Shown here: positions 5,189 through 11,540 of the stretch, in pieces
Layout of the letters: every line of letters starts with the position of its first letter
Numbering within the stretch: position 1 is the stretch's first letter
Assembly (NCBI GenBank): GCA_002394165.1
Contig: DGTA01000015.1
Location: 1-11,540, forward strand
Origin: Lachnospiraceae bacterium UBA4348
Lineage (GTDB): Bacteria; Bacillota; Clostridia; Lachnospirales; Lachnospiraceae
DNA: 11,540 nt
Direction of reading: 5' to 3'
Made by a program: the position numbers and the translations under genes
The notes under the pieces: generated by a model
Databases searched by the model: none
What the model was told of the DNA's origin: nothing
What the model saw: only the letters and a program-made list of their open reading frames with translations

Positions 5189-7003
5189 TTGGCTGATATC
5201 GAACAGAGCAGGATACGAAATTTCTGCATCATCGCTCATATAGATCACGGAAAATCCACCCTTGCGGACCGGATCATCGAGAAGACCGGCCTGCTCACAA
5301 GCCGCGAGATGCAGGCGCAGGTGCTCGACAACATGGATCTCGAGCGCGAGAGAGGGATCACGATCAAAGCGCAGACTGTGCGGACGGTGTATAAGGCGAA
5401 GGACGGGGAGGAGTATATCTTCAACCTGATCGACACCCCGGGACATGTGGACTTTAATTATGAAGTTTCCCGTTCGCTCGCGGCCTGCGACGGAGCCATC
5501 CTCGTGGTGGACGCGGCCCAGGGAATCGAGGCCCAGACGCTGGCTAACGTATACCTGGCGCTGGACCATGACCTTGATGTGTTTCCGGTGATCAACAAGA
5601 TCGACCTTCCGAGCGCCGAGCCGCAGCGGGTGATCAACGAGATCGAGGATATCATCGGGATCGAAGCGCAGGACGCCCCGCAGATCTCGGCCAAGACAGG
5701 GCAGAACGTGGATGCTGTGCTGGAGGAGATCGTCGCAAAGATCCCGGCTCCGCAGGGAGATCCCAAGGCGCCCTTAAAGGCGCTGATCTTCGACTCTCTG
5801 TACGATTCCTACAAGGGCGTGATCGTCTTCTGCCGCATCAAGGACGGCAGGGTGCGCCGCGGGACAAAGATCCGCATGATGGCCACCGGCGCGGAGGCCG
5901 AGGTGGTGGAGGTCGGTTATTTCGGAGCCGGCCAGTTCATTCCCTGCGACGAGCTCGCAGCCGGAATGGTGGGATACCTGACCGCCAGCCTGAAGAACGT
6001 AAAGGACACCCGCGTGGGTGATACGGTCACCGATGCGGACAGGCCGTGCGCGGAGCCGCTTCCCGGATACAAGAAAGTCAATCCGATGGTCTACTGCGGC
6101 ATGTATCCGGCGGACAGCGCCAAGTACCCGGACCTGAGGGATGCGCTCGAGAAGCTGCAGCTTAATGATGCCTCCCTGCATTTCGAACCGGAGACATCCA
6201 TCGCGCTGGGCTTCGGTTTCCGATGCGGGTTCCTGGGACTGCTTCATCTGGAGATCATCCAGGAGAGGCTGGAGAGAGAGTACAACCTTGACCTGGTGAC
6301 CACAGCCCCCGGCGTTATCTATAAGGTCTACAAGACCAACGGAGAGATGATCGAGCTGACCAATCCCTCCAACCTGCCCGATCCGTCCGAGATCGAATAT
6401 ATGGAGGAGCCCTTCGTCTCGGCGGAGATCATGGTGACGACCCAGTATGTGGGCTCTATCATGGAGCTGTGCCAGGAGAGGCGCGGCGTTTACGTGGACA
6501 TGGAATACATTGAGGAGACCAGGGCGCTGCTGCGCTATGAGCTGCCGCTCAACGAGATCATCTACGATTTCTTCGACGCGCTCAAATCCAGGTCGAGAGG
6601 CTATGCTTCCTTCGATTACGAGCTCAAGGAGTATGTGCGCTCCGAGCTGGTCAAGCTGGATATCCTGGTCAACCGCGAGGAGGTCGACGCCCTCTCGTTC
6701 ATCGTGCACGCCGACAGTGCCTACGAGCGCGGCAGGCGGATGTGTGAGCGGCTGAAGGAGGAGATCCCCAGGCAGCTGTTCGAGATCCCCATCCAGGCGG
6801 CGGTGGGCGGCCGGATCATCGCCAGAGAGACGGTCAAGGCCCTGCGCAAGGACGTACTGGCCAAGTGCTACGGCGGCGACATCACCCGAAAGAAAAAGCT
6901 GCTGGAGAAACAGAAGGAAGGCAAGAAGAGGATGCGCCAGGTGGGCAATGTGGAGATCCCGCAGAAAGCCTTCATGAGCGTGCTCAAGCTTGACGAAAAC
7001 TGA
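5189..7003 (+). CDS. lepA: Elongation factor 4 (LepA), ribosomal GTPase
   Basis: LepA/EF4 is a translational GTPase related to EF-G that acts on ribosomes, implicated in translation initiation, ribosome biogenesis and back-translocation. The 604-residue protein is full length. GTPase motifs: G1 AHIDHGKST (16-24), G2 RGITIK (55-60), G3 DTPGH (82-86), G4 NKID (136-139) and G5 SAKTG. Next come the beta-barrel domain II, an EF-G-like domain III and domain V, and the LepA-specific C-terminal domain with its signature KRMRQVGNVEIPQKAF close to the end. The start is TTG at 5189 with GGAGG (5177-5181) 7 nt upstream; no ATG lies nearby in frame, and MADIEQSRIRNFCIIAHIDHGKST is the standard N-terminus. 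hemW follows 14 nt after the stop, suggesting one operon. Confidence 0.98.
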   Translation: MADIEQSRIRNFCIIAHIDHGKSTLADRIIEKTGLLTSREMQAQVLDNMDLERERGITIKAQTVRTVYKAKDGEEYIFNLIDTPGHVDFNYEVSRSLAACDGAILVVDAAQGIEAQTLANVYLALDHDLDVFPVINKIDLPSAEPQRVINEIEDIIGIEAQDAPQISAKTGQNVDAVLEEIVAKIPAPQGDPKAPLKALIFDSLYDSYKGVIVFCRIKDGRVRRGTKIRMMATGAEAEVVEVGYFGAGQFIPCDELAAGMVGYLTASLKNVKDTRVGDTVTDADRPCAEPLPGYKKVNPMVYCGMYPADSAKYPDLRDALEKLQLNDASLHFEPETSIALGFGFRCGFLGLLHLEIIQERLEREYNLDLVTTAPGVIYKVYKTNGEMIELTNPSNLPDPSEIEYMEEPFVSAEIMVTTQYVGSIMELCQERRGVYVDMEYIEETRALLRYELPLNEIIYDFFDALKSRSRGYASFDYELKEYVRSELVKLDILVNREEVDALSFIVHADSAYERGRRMCERLKEEIPRQLFEIPIQAAVGGRIIARETVKALRKDVLAKCYGGDITRKKKLLEKQKEGKKRMRQVGNVEIPQKAFMSVLKLDEN

Positions 7004-7017
7004 GATGAGGTGTGGCT

Positions 7018-8202
7018 GTGTCATTGCTGCCTTATGAGAAGAACAACGGAAAGGGGATATATATACATATCCCCTTTTGTGTGCGCAAATGCCGGTACTG
7101 TGATTTTCTTTCGTTCGGGGCTTCGCAGGAGACAAAGAGCTCGTATGTGGATGCATTGCTGAAGGAGATCGCGGCCAGGGAGTTTCCCGGGAGAAAAGGG
7201 AAAGTATCGAGTATTTTTTTTGGCGGGGGAACGCCGACCGTTCTCGGGGCGGAGCCGCTGATCAGGATCCTCGAAGCGGTGATGAAAAGGGAAGAAGTCT
7301 GCCCCGATGCGGAGATTACTCTTGAGTGCAACCCGGGCACGGCGGACGGCCTTGTCTTTTCTGAACTAAGGGCCGCAGGCTTCAACCGGCTGAGCATCGG
7401 GCTTCAGTCGGCAAACGAGGAAGAACTCAAAAAGCTGGGCCGGATCCACACCTGGGATGATTATCTGCGCTGTGTGCATGAAGCCAGGCGGGCCGGGTTT
7501 GAGAACATCAACACAGACCTGATCTACTCGCTGCCCGGTCAGACCATCGTCTCGTGGCGGGATACCCTTCATAAGGTGATCGATACCGGGATGGAGCATG
7601 TCTCTGCCTACAGTCTTATTATTGAGGAAGGGACGCCTTTCTGGGATCTCTATCATGAGGATGACCTTGCCCGCGCCGAGGGGCGGGCAAGCCGTTTCCT
7701 TCCTGATGAGGAGACGGAGCGGCAGATGGACCGGGAGGCGCTGGAGATCCTCGGCGCGGCCGGATTTAACCGCTATGAGATCTCGAACTTTTCGCAGCCC
7801 GGCAAAGAGAGCGTGCACAATACCGGAACCTGGCTTCGAAGGGATTACCTGGGCTTCGGCCTCGGGGCTGCTTCACTGGCTGCGGAGGGCACCGTGCGGA
7901 TGAAGAATACGGACCGGATGGAACGCTATCTTGCCGGAGAGTGGGAAGACGAGACGTGCCGGGAAGTGCTTAGTGAAGAGGACCGGATGGCGGAGACCAT
8001 GTTCCTGGGGCTTCGCCTGAAAGAAGGCGTCAGCAGAGAATACTTCTGTTCAATATATAAAAAAGACCCGGAAGAGATCTATCCGGGTCCGTTGAAGACT
8101 TATTCAGATAAGGAACTTCTCGACTGCAGCGGCGGCAGGATCCGCCTTACGCAGGAGGGCAGGGCCTTGTCCAACCTGGTGATGGCATCATTTCTGCCGT
8201 GA
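7018..8202 (+). CDS. hemW: HemW, radical SAM haem chaperone
   Basis: HemW is a radical-SAM relative of coproporphyrinogen dehydrogenase HemN that binds haem and delivers it to respiratory enzymes. The iron-sulphur cluster motif CVRKCRYC (C21, C25, C28) is followed by D-F; HemN has a further Cys at that place, so the CxxxCxxCxF pattern indicates HemW. Also visible are IYIHIPFC, FFGGGTPTVLG (SAM-binding glycine motif), RLSIGLQS and NTDLIYSLPGQT. The C-terminal HNxxYW motif is seen as HNTGTW, a Tyr-to-Thr change, followed by YLGFGLGAAS. I chose GTG at 7018 (394 residues), because GAGG (7007-7010) lies 7 nt upstream; the GTG at 7012 is too close to it. The gene is 14 nt after lepA, as in Bacillus. 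Its 3' part contains a terminator for the convergent gene. Confidence 0.95.
   Translation: MSLLPYEKNNGKGIYIHIPFCVRKCRYCDFLSFGASQETKSSYVDALLKEIAAREFPGRKGKVSSIFFGGGTPTVLGAEPLIRILEAVMKREEVCPDAEITLECNPGTADGLVFSELRAAGFNRLSIGLQSANEEELKKLGRIHTWDDYLRCVHEARRAGFENINTDLIYSLPGQTIVSWRDTLHKVIDTGMEHVSAYSLIIEEGTPFWDLYHEDDLARAEGRASRFLPDEETERQMDREALEILGAAGFNRYEISNFSQPGKESVHNTGTWLRRDYLGFGLGAASLAAEGTVRMKNTDRMERYLAGEWEDETCREVLSEEDRMAETMFLGLRLKEGVSREYFCSIYKKDPEEIYPGPLKTYSDKELLDCSGGRIRLTQEGRALSNLVMASFLP
8059..8089 (-). terminator. Terminator of the SGNH gene, located inside hemW
   Basis: GACCCGGA (8065-8072) and TCCGGGTC (8082-8089) form an 8-bp stem with a 9-nt loop, flanked on the left by six A residues (8059-8064) and then TATATA. 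Read on the minus strand this is a stem followed by TTTTTT, a standard intrinsic terminator, 116 nt beyond the SGNH stop codon. It sits within hemW codons encoding KKDPEEIYPGP. Confidence 0.8.
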
Positions 8203-8204
8203 GA

Positions 8205-9011
8205 TCACGGGGCGGAGACTCCGAATTTCTCAAGCTCATCGAGAATAAACTGATGAATGCGCCGATAGGTGTCGTCACTGTAGTGAACGCCGTCGGCGCT
8301 TTCGAATCCTTCCTTTTTCAGCATGCTGTAGCTGTCAAGGTAAGTGGCCGGGAACGCCATTTTCAGGTACTGGTTGAAGACGACGACCTGTTCATCCACG
8401 ACCAGGGTGCTGTCTTTGGTGAGCGGATTGACCGACAGGAAATAGAAATCCGTGTTCGGATAGCGCCCGGCAAAGCTCTGGTACAGCGTGATGTAATTCA
8501 TCACGGCGCTGGTGTCGTTGACGCCGAGGTTGAGGACGACCGGCCATGACGGGTGTTCACGGATGGCTTTTTCCATCTGGGGAAGGCCTTCTTCGACGAA
8601 CCAATCGTATCCCTCGCCGCTCTGCGCTATATAAAGGAAGGGATCCTCATAATCCACCATGGCATCGTGCATGCCGACGGAGCGGGAGTCGCCGACCATG
8701 ATCACACCGAAACCGTCCGCGGCCCGGGACTGTTCCTGCGCCGGCGCGTAAGCGGCTGCATCGTTTGCCGCTGCGGGCATTTCCTCCGATTCGGTCTCGG
8801 AAAAGAGCGCTTCACGTGACAGATCTTCCTGCTCACCGAGCTCCTGTTCTGCCTGATCAGAAGCCGTATCTGCCGTTGTGGCTTCCAGTGAGGGAATGTG
8901 CAGCAGCTTCGAGGCTGCGCCCGATCCGATCAGGACGCCCATGGCGGCCAGCAGAGCAGAGCTGAGGGCGACCAGAGCAATGATACCGATTATCTTGGCT
9001 AGTTTTTTCAT
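8205..9011 (-). CDS. Membrane-anchored SGNH/GDSL-type hydrolase-like protein
   Basis: The 268-residue product begins with KK and a hydrophobic segment (about residues 7-31), a signal anchor. There follows an acidic, Ala/Glu-rich, probably disordered linker (about 42-98) and then an extracellular SGNH-hydrolase domain (about 100-265). The blocks are present: block I VGDSRS with nucleophile S109, block II SGEG (131-134), block III GVND (163-166, oxyanion Asn165) and block V DGVH with D240 and H243. Family members remove acyl or acetyl groups from lipids, polysaccharides or peptidoglycan; the substrate cannot be told here. No lipobox cysteine is seen. The ATG has AAAGGAAA upstream. The stop lies 2 nt from the hemW stop (convergent). 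This gene interrupts the usual hemW-hrcA adjacency and appears to be an accessory insertion with its own promoter and terminator. Confidence 0.88.
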   Translation of the reverse strand: MKKLAKIIGIIALVALSSALLAAMGVLIGSGAASKLLHIPSLEATTADTASDQAEQELGEQEDLSREALFSETESEEMPAAANDAAAYAPAQEQSRAADGFGVIMVGDSRSVGMHDAMVDYEDPFLYIAQSGEGYDWFVEEGLPQMEKAIREHPSWPVVLNLGVNDTSAVMNYITLYQSFAGRYPNTDFYFLSVNPLTKDSTLVVDEQVVVFNQYLKMAFPATYLDSYSMLKKEGFESADGVHYSDDTYRRIHQFILDELEKFGVSAP

Positions 9012-9046
9012 AAATCATTTCCTTTATAATTACAGTTTCCAGAGAC

Positions 9047-9074
9047 ATCATATCACCTTTCGGCAGAATGTCAA
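9047..9074 (-). promoter_or_regulatory. Promoter of the SGNH gene
   Basis: On the minus strand a perfect TTGACA (9074-9069) is followed after 16 bp by TATGAT (9052-9047) preceded by TGA, an extended -10. The start would be near 9040, about 30 nt before the ATG. It diverges from the hrcA promoter; the two -35 boxes are 18 bp apart. Confidence 0.8.
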
Positions 9075-9092
9075 AATTTGTAAAAAAACAGG

Positions 9093-9121
9093 TTGACAAA
9101 AAATGGAAGCGGGAATAATAT
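9093..9121 (+). promoter_or_regulatory. hrcA operon promoter (sigma-A type)
   Basis: A perfect TTGACA (9093-9098) is 17 bp from TAATAT (9116-9121, 4/6). Transcription would start near 9128, just before the CIRCE operator, so HrcA bound there would block the start region. No sigma-B type sequence was noticed. Confidence 0.8.
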
Positions 9122-9134
9122 AAGGCCATGGATG

Positions 9135-9161
9135 TTAGCACTCCAACCACTCGAGTGCTAA
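9135..9161 (+). promoter_or_regulatory. CIRCE operator (HrcA binding site)
   Basis: TTAGCACTC-N9-GAGTGCTAA is a perfect match to the CIRCE consensus, an inverted repeat of 9 bp with a 9-nt spacer. HrcA binds it as a dimer and represses the downstream heat-shock operon; GroEL is known to assist HrcA folding, which links repression to the supply of free chaperonin. It lies just after the predicted start point and 33 nt before hrcA. Confidence 0.98.
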
Positions 9162-9194
9162 CAGGCTGAAAAAAGAGGAAAAGGAGGCGGCAGG

Positions 9195-10241
9195 ATGCAG
9201 GCACAGATGGATGAGAGAAAATGGACCATCCTCAAAGCAATCATCAAGACATATCTTGAGACCGGTGAGCCGGTAGGATCCAGGACCATCTCCAAGTTCC
9301 CGGATCTCAATCTGAGCTCCGCCACGATCCGCAATGAGATGTCGGATCTTGAGGAGATGGGATATATCCTCCAGCCGCACACATCGGCCGGAAGAATTCC
9401 CTCCGATGCCGGTTACAGGCTTTACGTGGACCGGATGATGGAGGAGAAGGATCAGGAAGTCACCGACATGAAGGAGATGATGATCCAGCGGCAGGATAAG
9501 ATGGAACTGATGATGAAGCAGATCGTCAGGCTCCTGGCGGCGAACACTAATTACGCCACCATGATCACCGGCCCCCGTTACCACCGGGCCAAGCTGAAAT
9601 TCATTCAGCTGTCCATCGTGGATGACCAGCAGCTTCTGGCGGTCATCGTCACGCAGACCAATGTGGTGCGCAACCGGATCATCAATATGGAGCACGGGCT
9701 TGACTCCGAGACGGTGCTCAAGATGAATATCCTGCTCAACACCAGCCTGAACGGTCTGACGCTCGAGGAGATCAATCTCTCCACTATCTCCAAGCTGAAG
9801 CTGGAAGCCGGCGGAAATTACTCCGACCTGGTGAACCGGGTCCTGGACGAGGTCGCCCAGGCAGTCAGCCAGGAGGAGGAGATGGAGATCTACACCAGCG
9901 GAGCGACAAACTTCTTCCGGTATCCGGAGCTGAGCGATTCCGCAAAGGCGAGCGAACTGATCAGTACCTTCGAAGAGAAGAAGCCGCTTGCAGAGCTGAT
10001 GCTTCCGGACAGCGCGGAAACGGAAGAAGGCGACGGCGGCATAAAGGTCTATATCGGCCAGGAGGCACCGCTTGAGACGATGAAGGACTGCGCGGTGGTC
10101 ACGGCATCCTACGATATGGGCGACGGCATGTACGGCAAGATCGGCATCGTCGGCCCCAAGAGGATGGACTACGACAAGGTCGTGAGCACGCTTAAGAAAG
10201 TGCGTCGGCAGCTGGATGAGATCTATAAAAATGACGATTAG
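9195..10241 (+). CDS. hrcA: HrcA, heat-inducible transcription repressor
   Basis: HrcA represses class I heat-shock genes by binding CIRCE. The 348-residue product is of normal family length. It starts with a winged helix-turn-helix (about residues 1-75: DERKWTILKAIIKTYLETGEPVGSRTISK, then LSSATIRNEMSDLEEMGYI and QPHTSAGRIPSDAGYRLYVD, the last being a family signature), followed by a GAF-like dimerisation domain and the inserted domain typical of HrcA. The end MYGKIGIVGPKRMDYDKVVSTLKKV is also diagnostic. The ATG has AAGGAGG (9181-9187) 7 nt upstream. It lies directly downstream of a perfect CIRCE, so the gene represses itself along with grpE and dnaK. The stop is followed by a weak hairpin (GATGTC/GACATC, 10241-10260) without a T run, so transcription probably continues into grpE. 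Confidence 0.97.
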   Translation: MQAQMDERKWTILKAIIKTYLETGEPVGSRTISKFPDLNLSSATIRNEMSDLEEMGYILQPHTSAGRIPSDAGYRLYVDRMMEEKDQEVTDMKEMMIQRQDKMELMMKQIVRLLAANTNYATMITGPRYHRAKLKFIQLSIVDDQQLLAVIVTQTNVVRNRIINMEHGLDSETVLKMNILLNTSLNGLTLEEINLSTISKLKLEAGGNYSDLVNRVLDEVAQAVSQEEEMEIYTSGATNFFRYPELSDSAKASELISTFEEKKPLAELMLPDSAETEEGDGGIKVYIGQEAPLETMKDCAVVTASYDMGDGMYGKIGIVGPKRMDYDKVVSTLKKVRRQLDEIYKNDD

Positions 10242-10282
10242 ATGTCAGAAGGCCGACATCAGAAAACGAGAGGTAGAGGACA

Positions 10283-10996
10283 GTGACAGAAATGTTTGAA
10301 GATAAAGAGATCCTGAACGAAGAGGAAGAAAAGACGCCGGAAGGCGGCTGTGAGTGCGGCGAAGCTGCTGCGGAAGAAAAAGCGGAGGAACCGGCACAGG
10401 AAGCTGGTGAAGAAACCTCTGCAGAAGAGACCTCTTCGGAAGAGACCTCAACGGAAGAAGCTTCAACGGAAGACGAAGCGACTGAAGAAGTTCCTGAGGC
10501 GGATGAAAAATCCGGGAAGGAAGACAAGCCCGAAAAGAAGGGATTTTTCAAAAAGAAAACGGATAAGCGGGATCAGCAGATCAGCGAGCTGAAGGACCGT
10601 GTGCAGCGCCAGATGGCAGAGTTCGATAATTTCCGCAAAAGAACGCAGAAAGAGAAGGATGCCATGTTCGAGATCGGCGCCAAGAGCGTGATCGAGAAGA
10701 TCCTGCCGGTCGTGGACAGTTTTGAACGCGGCCTGGCCGGAAGTGATGAGAACAGTGAAGACGGTTTCATCAGCGGCATGCACAAGATCTACAAACAGCT
10801 CATGCAGACACTCGAGGCGATGGAGGTAACTCCCATCGAGGCGGTCGGCAAGGAGTTTGATCCCGATTACCATAACGCCGTTCTCCATGTGGAAGATGAG
10901 CAGGTGGGCGACAATATCGTGGTGGAGGAACTCCAGAAAGGGTATCTGTACCGCGGAAGCGTTGTTCGTCACAGCATGGTGAAAGTGGCCAACTGA
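10283..10996 (+). CDS. grpE: GrpE, nucleotide exchange factor of DnaK
   Basis: GrpE is the dimeric co-chaperone that drives ADP release from DnaK. The 237-residue protein has a long acidic N-terminus (about residues 1-90) containing a five-fold EETSx-type repeat, then a basic patch (KKGFFKKKTDKR), a long helical coiled-coil region (QQISELKDRVQRQMAEFDNFRKRTQKEKDAMFEIGAKSVI contains the hallmark) and the C-terminal beta domain ending in VVEELQKGYLYRGSVVRHSMVKVAN, which is strongly conserved. I chose GTG at 10283 with GAGAGG (10268-10273) 9 nt upstream; the ATG at 10292 three codons later is the alternative. It lies 41 nt after hrcA and 51 nt before dnaK in the same operon. The extended N-terminus makes it somewhat longer than the common 180-210 residues. 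Confidence 0.96.
   Translation: MTEMFEDKEILNEEEEKTPEGGCECGEAAAEEKAEEPAQEAGEETSAEETSSEETSTEEASTEDEATEEVPEADEKSGKEDKPEKKGFFKKKTDKRDQQISELKDRVQRQMAEFDNFRKRTQKEKDAMFEIGAKSVIEKILPVVDSFERGLAGSDENSEDGFISGMHKIYKQLMQTLEAMEVTPIEAVGKEFDPDYHNAVLHVEDEQVGDNIVVEELQKGYLYRGSVVRHSMVKVAN
10409..10483 (+). repeat. 15-bp imperfect tandem repeat, five units, in the grpE N-terminal region
   Basis: Five consecutive five-codon units encode EETSA, EETSS, EETST, EEAST and EDEAT (residues 43-67). The first three are nearly identical at the DNA level (GAAGARACCTCN...), and the last two are diverged. The unit length is a multiple of three, so copy-number change would keep the frame. Confidence 0.85.
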
Positions 10997-11047
10997 TCAG
11001 GCCGCACGGCATAATAAAACGATTATCAGAAAACAGGAGGAAATAAA

Positions 11048-11540
11048 ATGGGAAAAATCATAGGTATCGACCTTGGAACAACTAACAGCTGCGTAGCAGT
11101 TATGGAGGGCGGAAAGCCCGTCGTGATCGCAAATATGGAAGGCGCCAGGACAACACCTTCTGTGGTCGCGTTCAAGAAAGACGGCGAGAGACTGGTAGGC
11201 GAGCCGGCAAAACGCCAGGCTGTCACCAACGCCGACAGGACCATCTCCTCGATCAAGAGAGAAATGGGCAGCAATTACAAAGTAGAGATCGACGGCAAGA
11301 ATTATTCTCCGCAGGAGATCTCCGCAATGATCCTTCAGAAGATGAAGGCGGATGCCGAGAACTATCTGGGCGACAAGGTGACGGAAGCTGTCATCACTGT
11401 TCCCGCTTACTTCAACGATGCTCAGCGCCAGGCTACCAAGGATGCCGGACGTATCGCCGGCCTGGACGTTAAGCGTATCATCAACGAGCCGACCGCGGCT
11501 GCGCTTGCTTACGGTCTTGACAATGAGAAAGAGCAGAAGA
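11048..11540 (+). CDS. dnaK: DnaK, Hsp70 chaperone (N-terminal part, 3' truncated by window edge)
   Basis: DnaK is the ATP-dependent Hsp70 chaperone, working with GrpE and DnaJ in the cytoplasm. 164 complete codons of about 610-640 are present, all in the nucleotide-binding domain: phosphate-1 loop IGIDLGTTNSCVAV (near residues 5-18), TTPSVVAF, the VTEAVITVPAYFNDAQRQATKDAGRIAGL region and INEPTAAALAYG. The loop after IKREMGSNYKVEI lacks the roughly 23-residue insertion of Gram-negative Hsp70, which supports a Firmicute source. The ATG has AGGAGG (11035-11040) 7 nt upstream, the strongest site of the operon, in line with high expression. It is controlled by the upstream CIRCE through hrcA-grpE-dnaK cotranscription. 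dnaJ would be expected next, outside the window. Confidence 0.98.
   Translation, partial: MGKIIGIDLGTTNSCVAVMEGGKPVVIANMEGARTTPSVVAFKKDGERLVGEPAKRQAVTNADRTISSIKREMGSNYKVEIDGKNYSPQEISAMILQKMKADAENYLGDKVTEAVITVPAYFNDAQRQATKDAGRIAGLDVKRIINEPTAAALAYGLDNEKEQK

Noticed and set aside
5774..7156. 460-aa minus-strand frame antisense to lepA and the hemW start
   Set aside because: It is the shadow of GC-rich lepA codons; the product is His/Leu-rich without known motifs, and lepA is unmistakable on the other strand.
8259..8310. Inverted repeat GCGCCGA/TCGGCGC (8259-8265 and 8293-8299) as a plus-strand hemW terminator
   Set aside because: The loop is long and the following T stretch is broken (TTTCGAATCC), so it is more likely a coding coincidence in the SGNH gene.
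1..11540. CRISPR array, tRNA, rRNA, insertion sequence or prophage
   Set aside because: I saw no regularly spaced direct repeats, tRNA cloverleaf with its T-loop consensus, rRNA sequence, transposase or phage structural gene.

Overview
The window looks like a chromosome segment of a Gram-positive Clostridia, most probably a Lachnospiraceae-type Firmicute. The reasons are strong GGAGG ribosome binding sites, frequent GTG and TTG starts, a perfect CIRCE element ahead of hrcA-grpE-dnaK, a DnaK without the Gram-negative N-terminal insertion, and the Firmicute gene order holA - rpsT - lepA - hemW - hrcA - grpE - dnaK. The genus cannot be fixed from the sequence alone.

Layout. 1-582 is the 3' end of uvrA (nucleotide excision repair). 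652-1751 holds three small unknown genes on the plus strand, the first two overlapping by 4 nt. 1812-1952 carries a strong promoter and a compact structured RNA of about 105 nt whose 5' and 3' ends pair and finish in a U run, directly before holA (1975-2970, clamp-loader delta). 2986-3951 is a self-contained transcription unit (promoter, leader hairpins, gene, terminator) for an HTH-Uma2 (DUF820) nuclease-like protein. 3952-4627 has no convincing gene but contains a family of short repeats in both orientations. rpsT (S20, TTG start) lies on the minus strand between a bidirectional terminator and a promoter whose -10 overlaps a plus-strand TATAAT. lepA (TTG start) and hemW (GTG start) follow on the plus strand. 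A membrane-anchored SGNH-hydrolase-like gene on the minus strand converges on hemW, and its terminator lies inside the hemW coding region. The CIRCE-controlled heat-shock operon hrcA-grpE-dnaK closes the window; dnaK runs off the end.

How the genes work together. Most of the window is housekeeping: DNA repair and replication (uvrA, holA), translation (rpsT, lepA), haem handling (hemW) and protein folding (hrcA regulating grpE and dnaK). Compared with the classic Bacillus/Clostridium order, two accessory genes have been added (Uma2-like between holA and rpsT, SGNH between hemW and hrcA), and the sporulation genes gpr and spoIIP that normally sit between rpsT and lepA are absent. The most interesting unexplained parts are the structured RNA before holA, the repeat-bearing gene-less stretch before the rpsT terminator, and the unknown three-gene cluster after uvrA.
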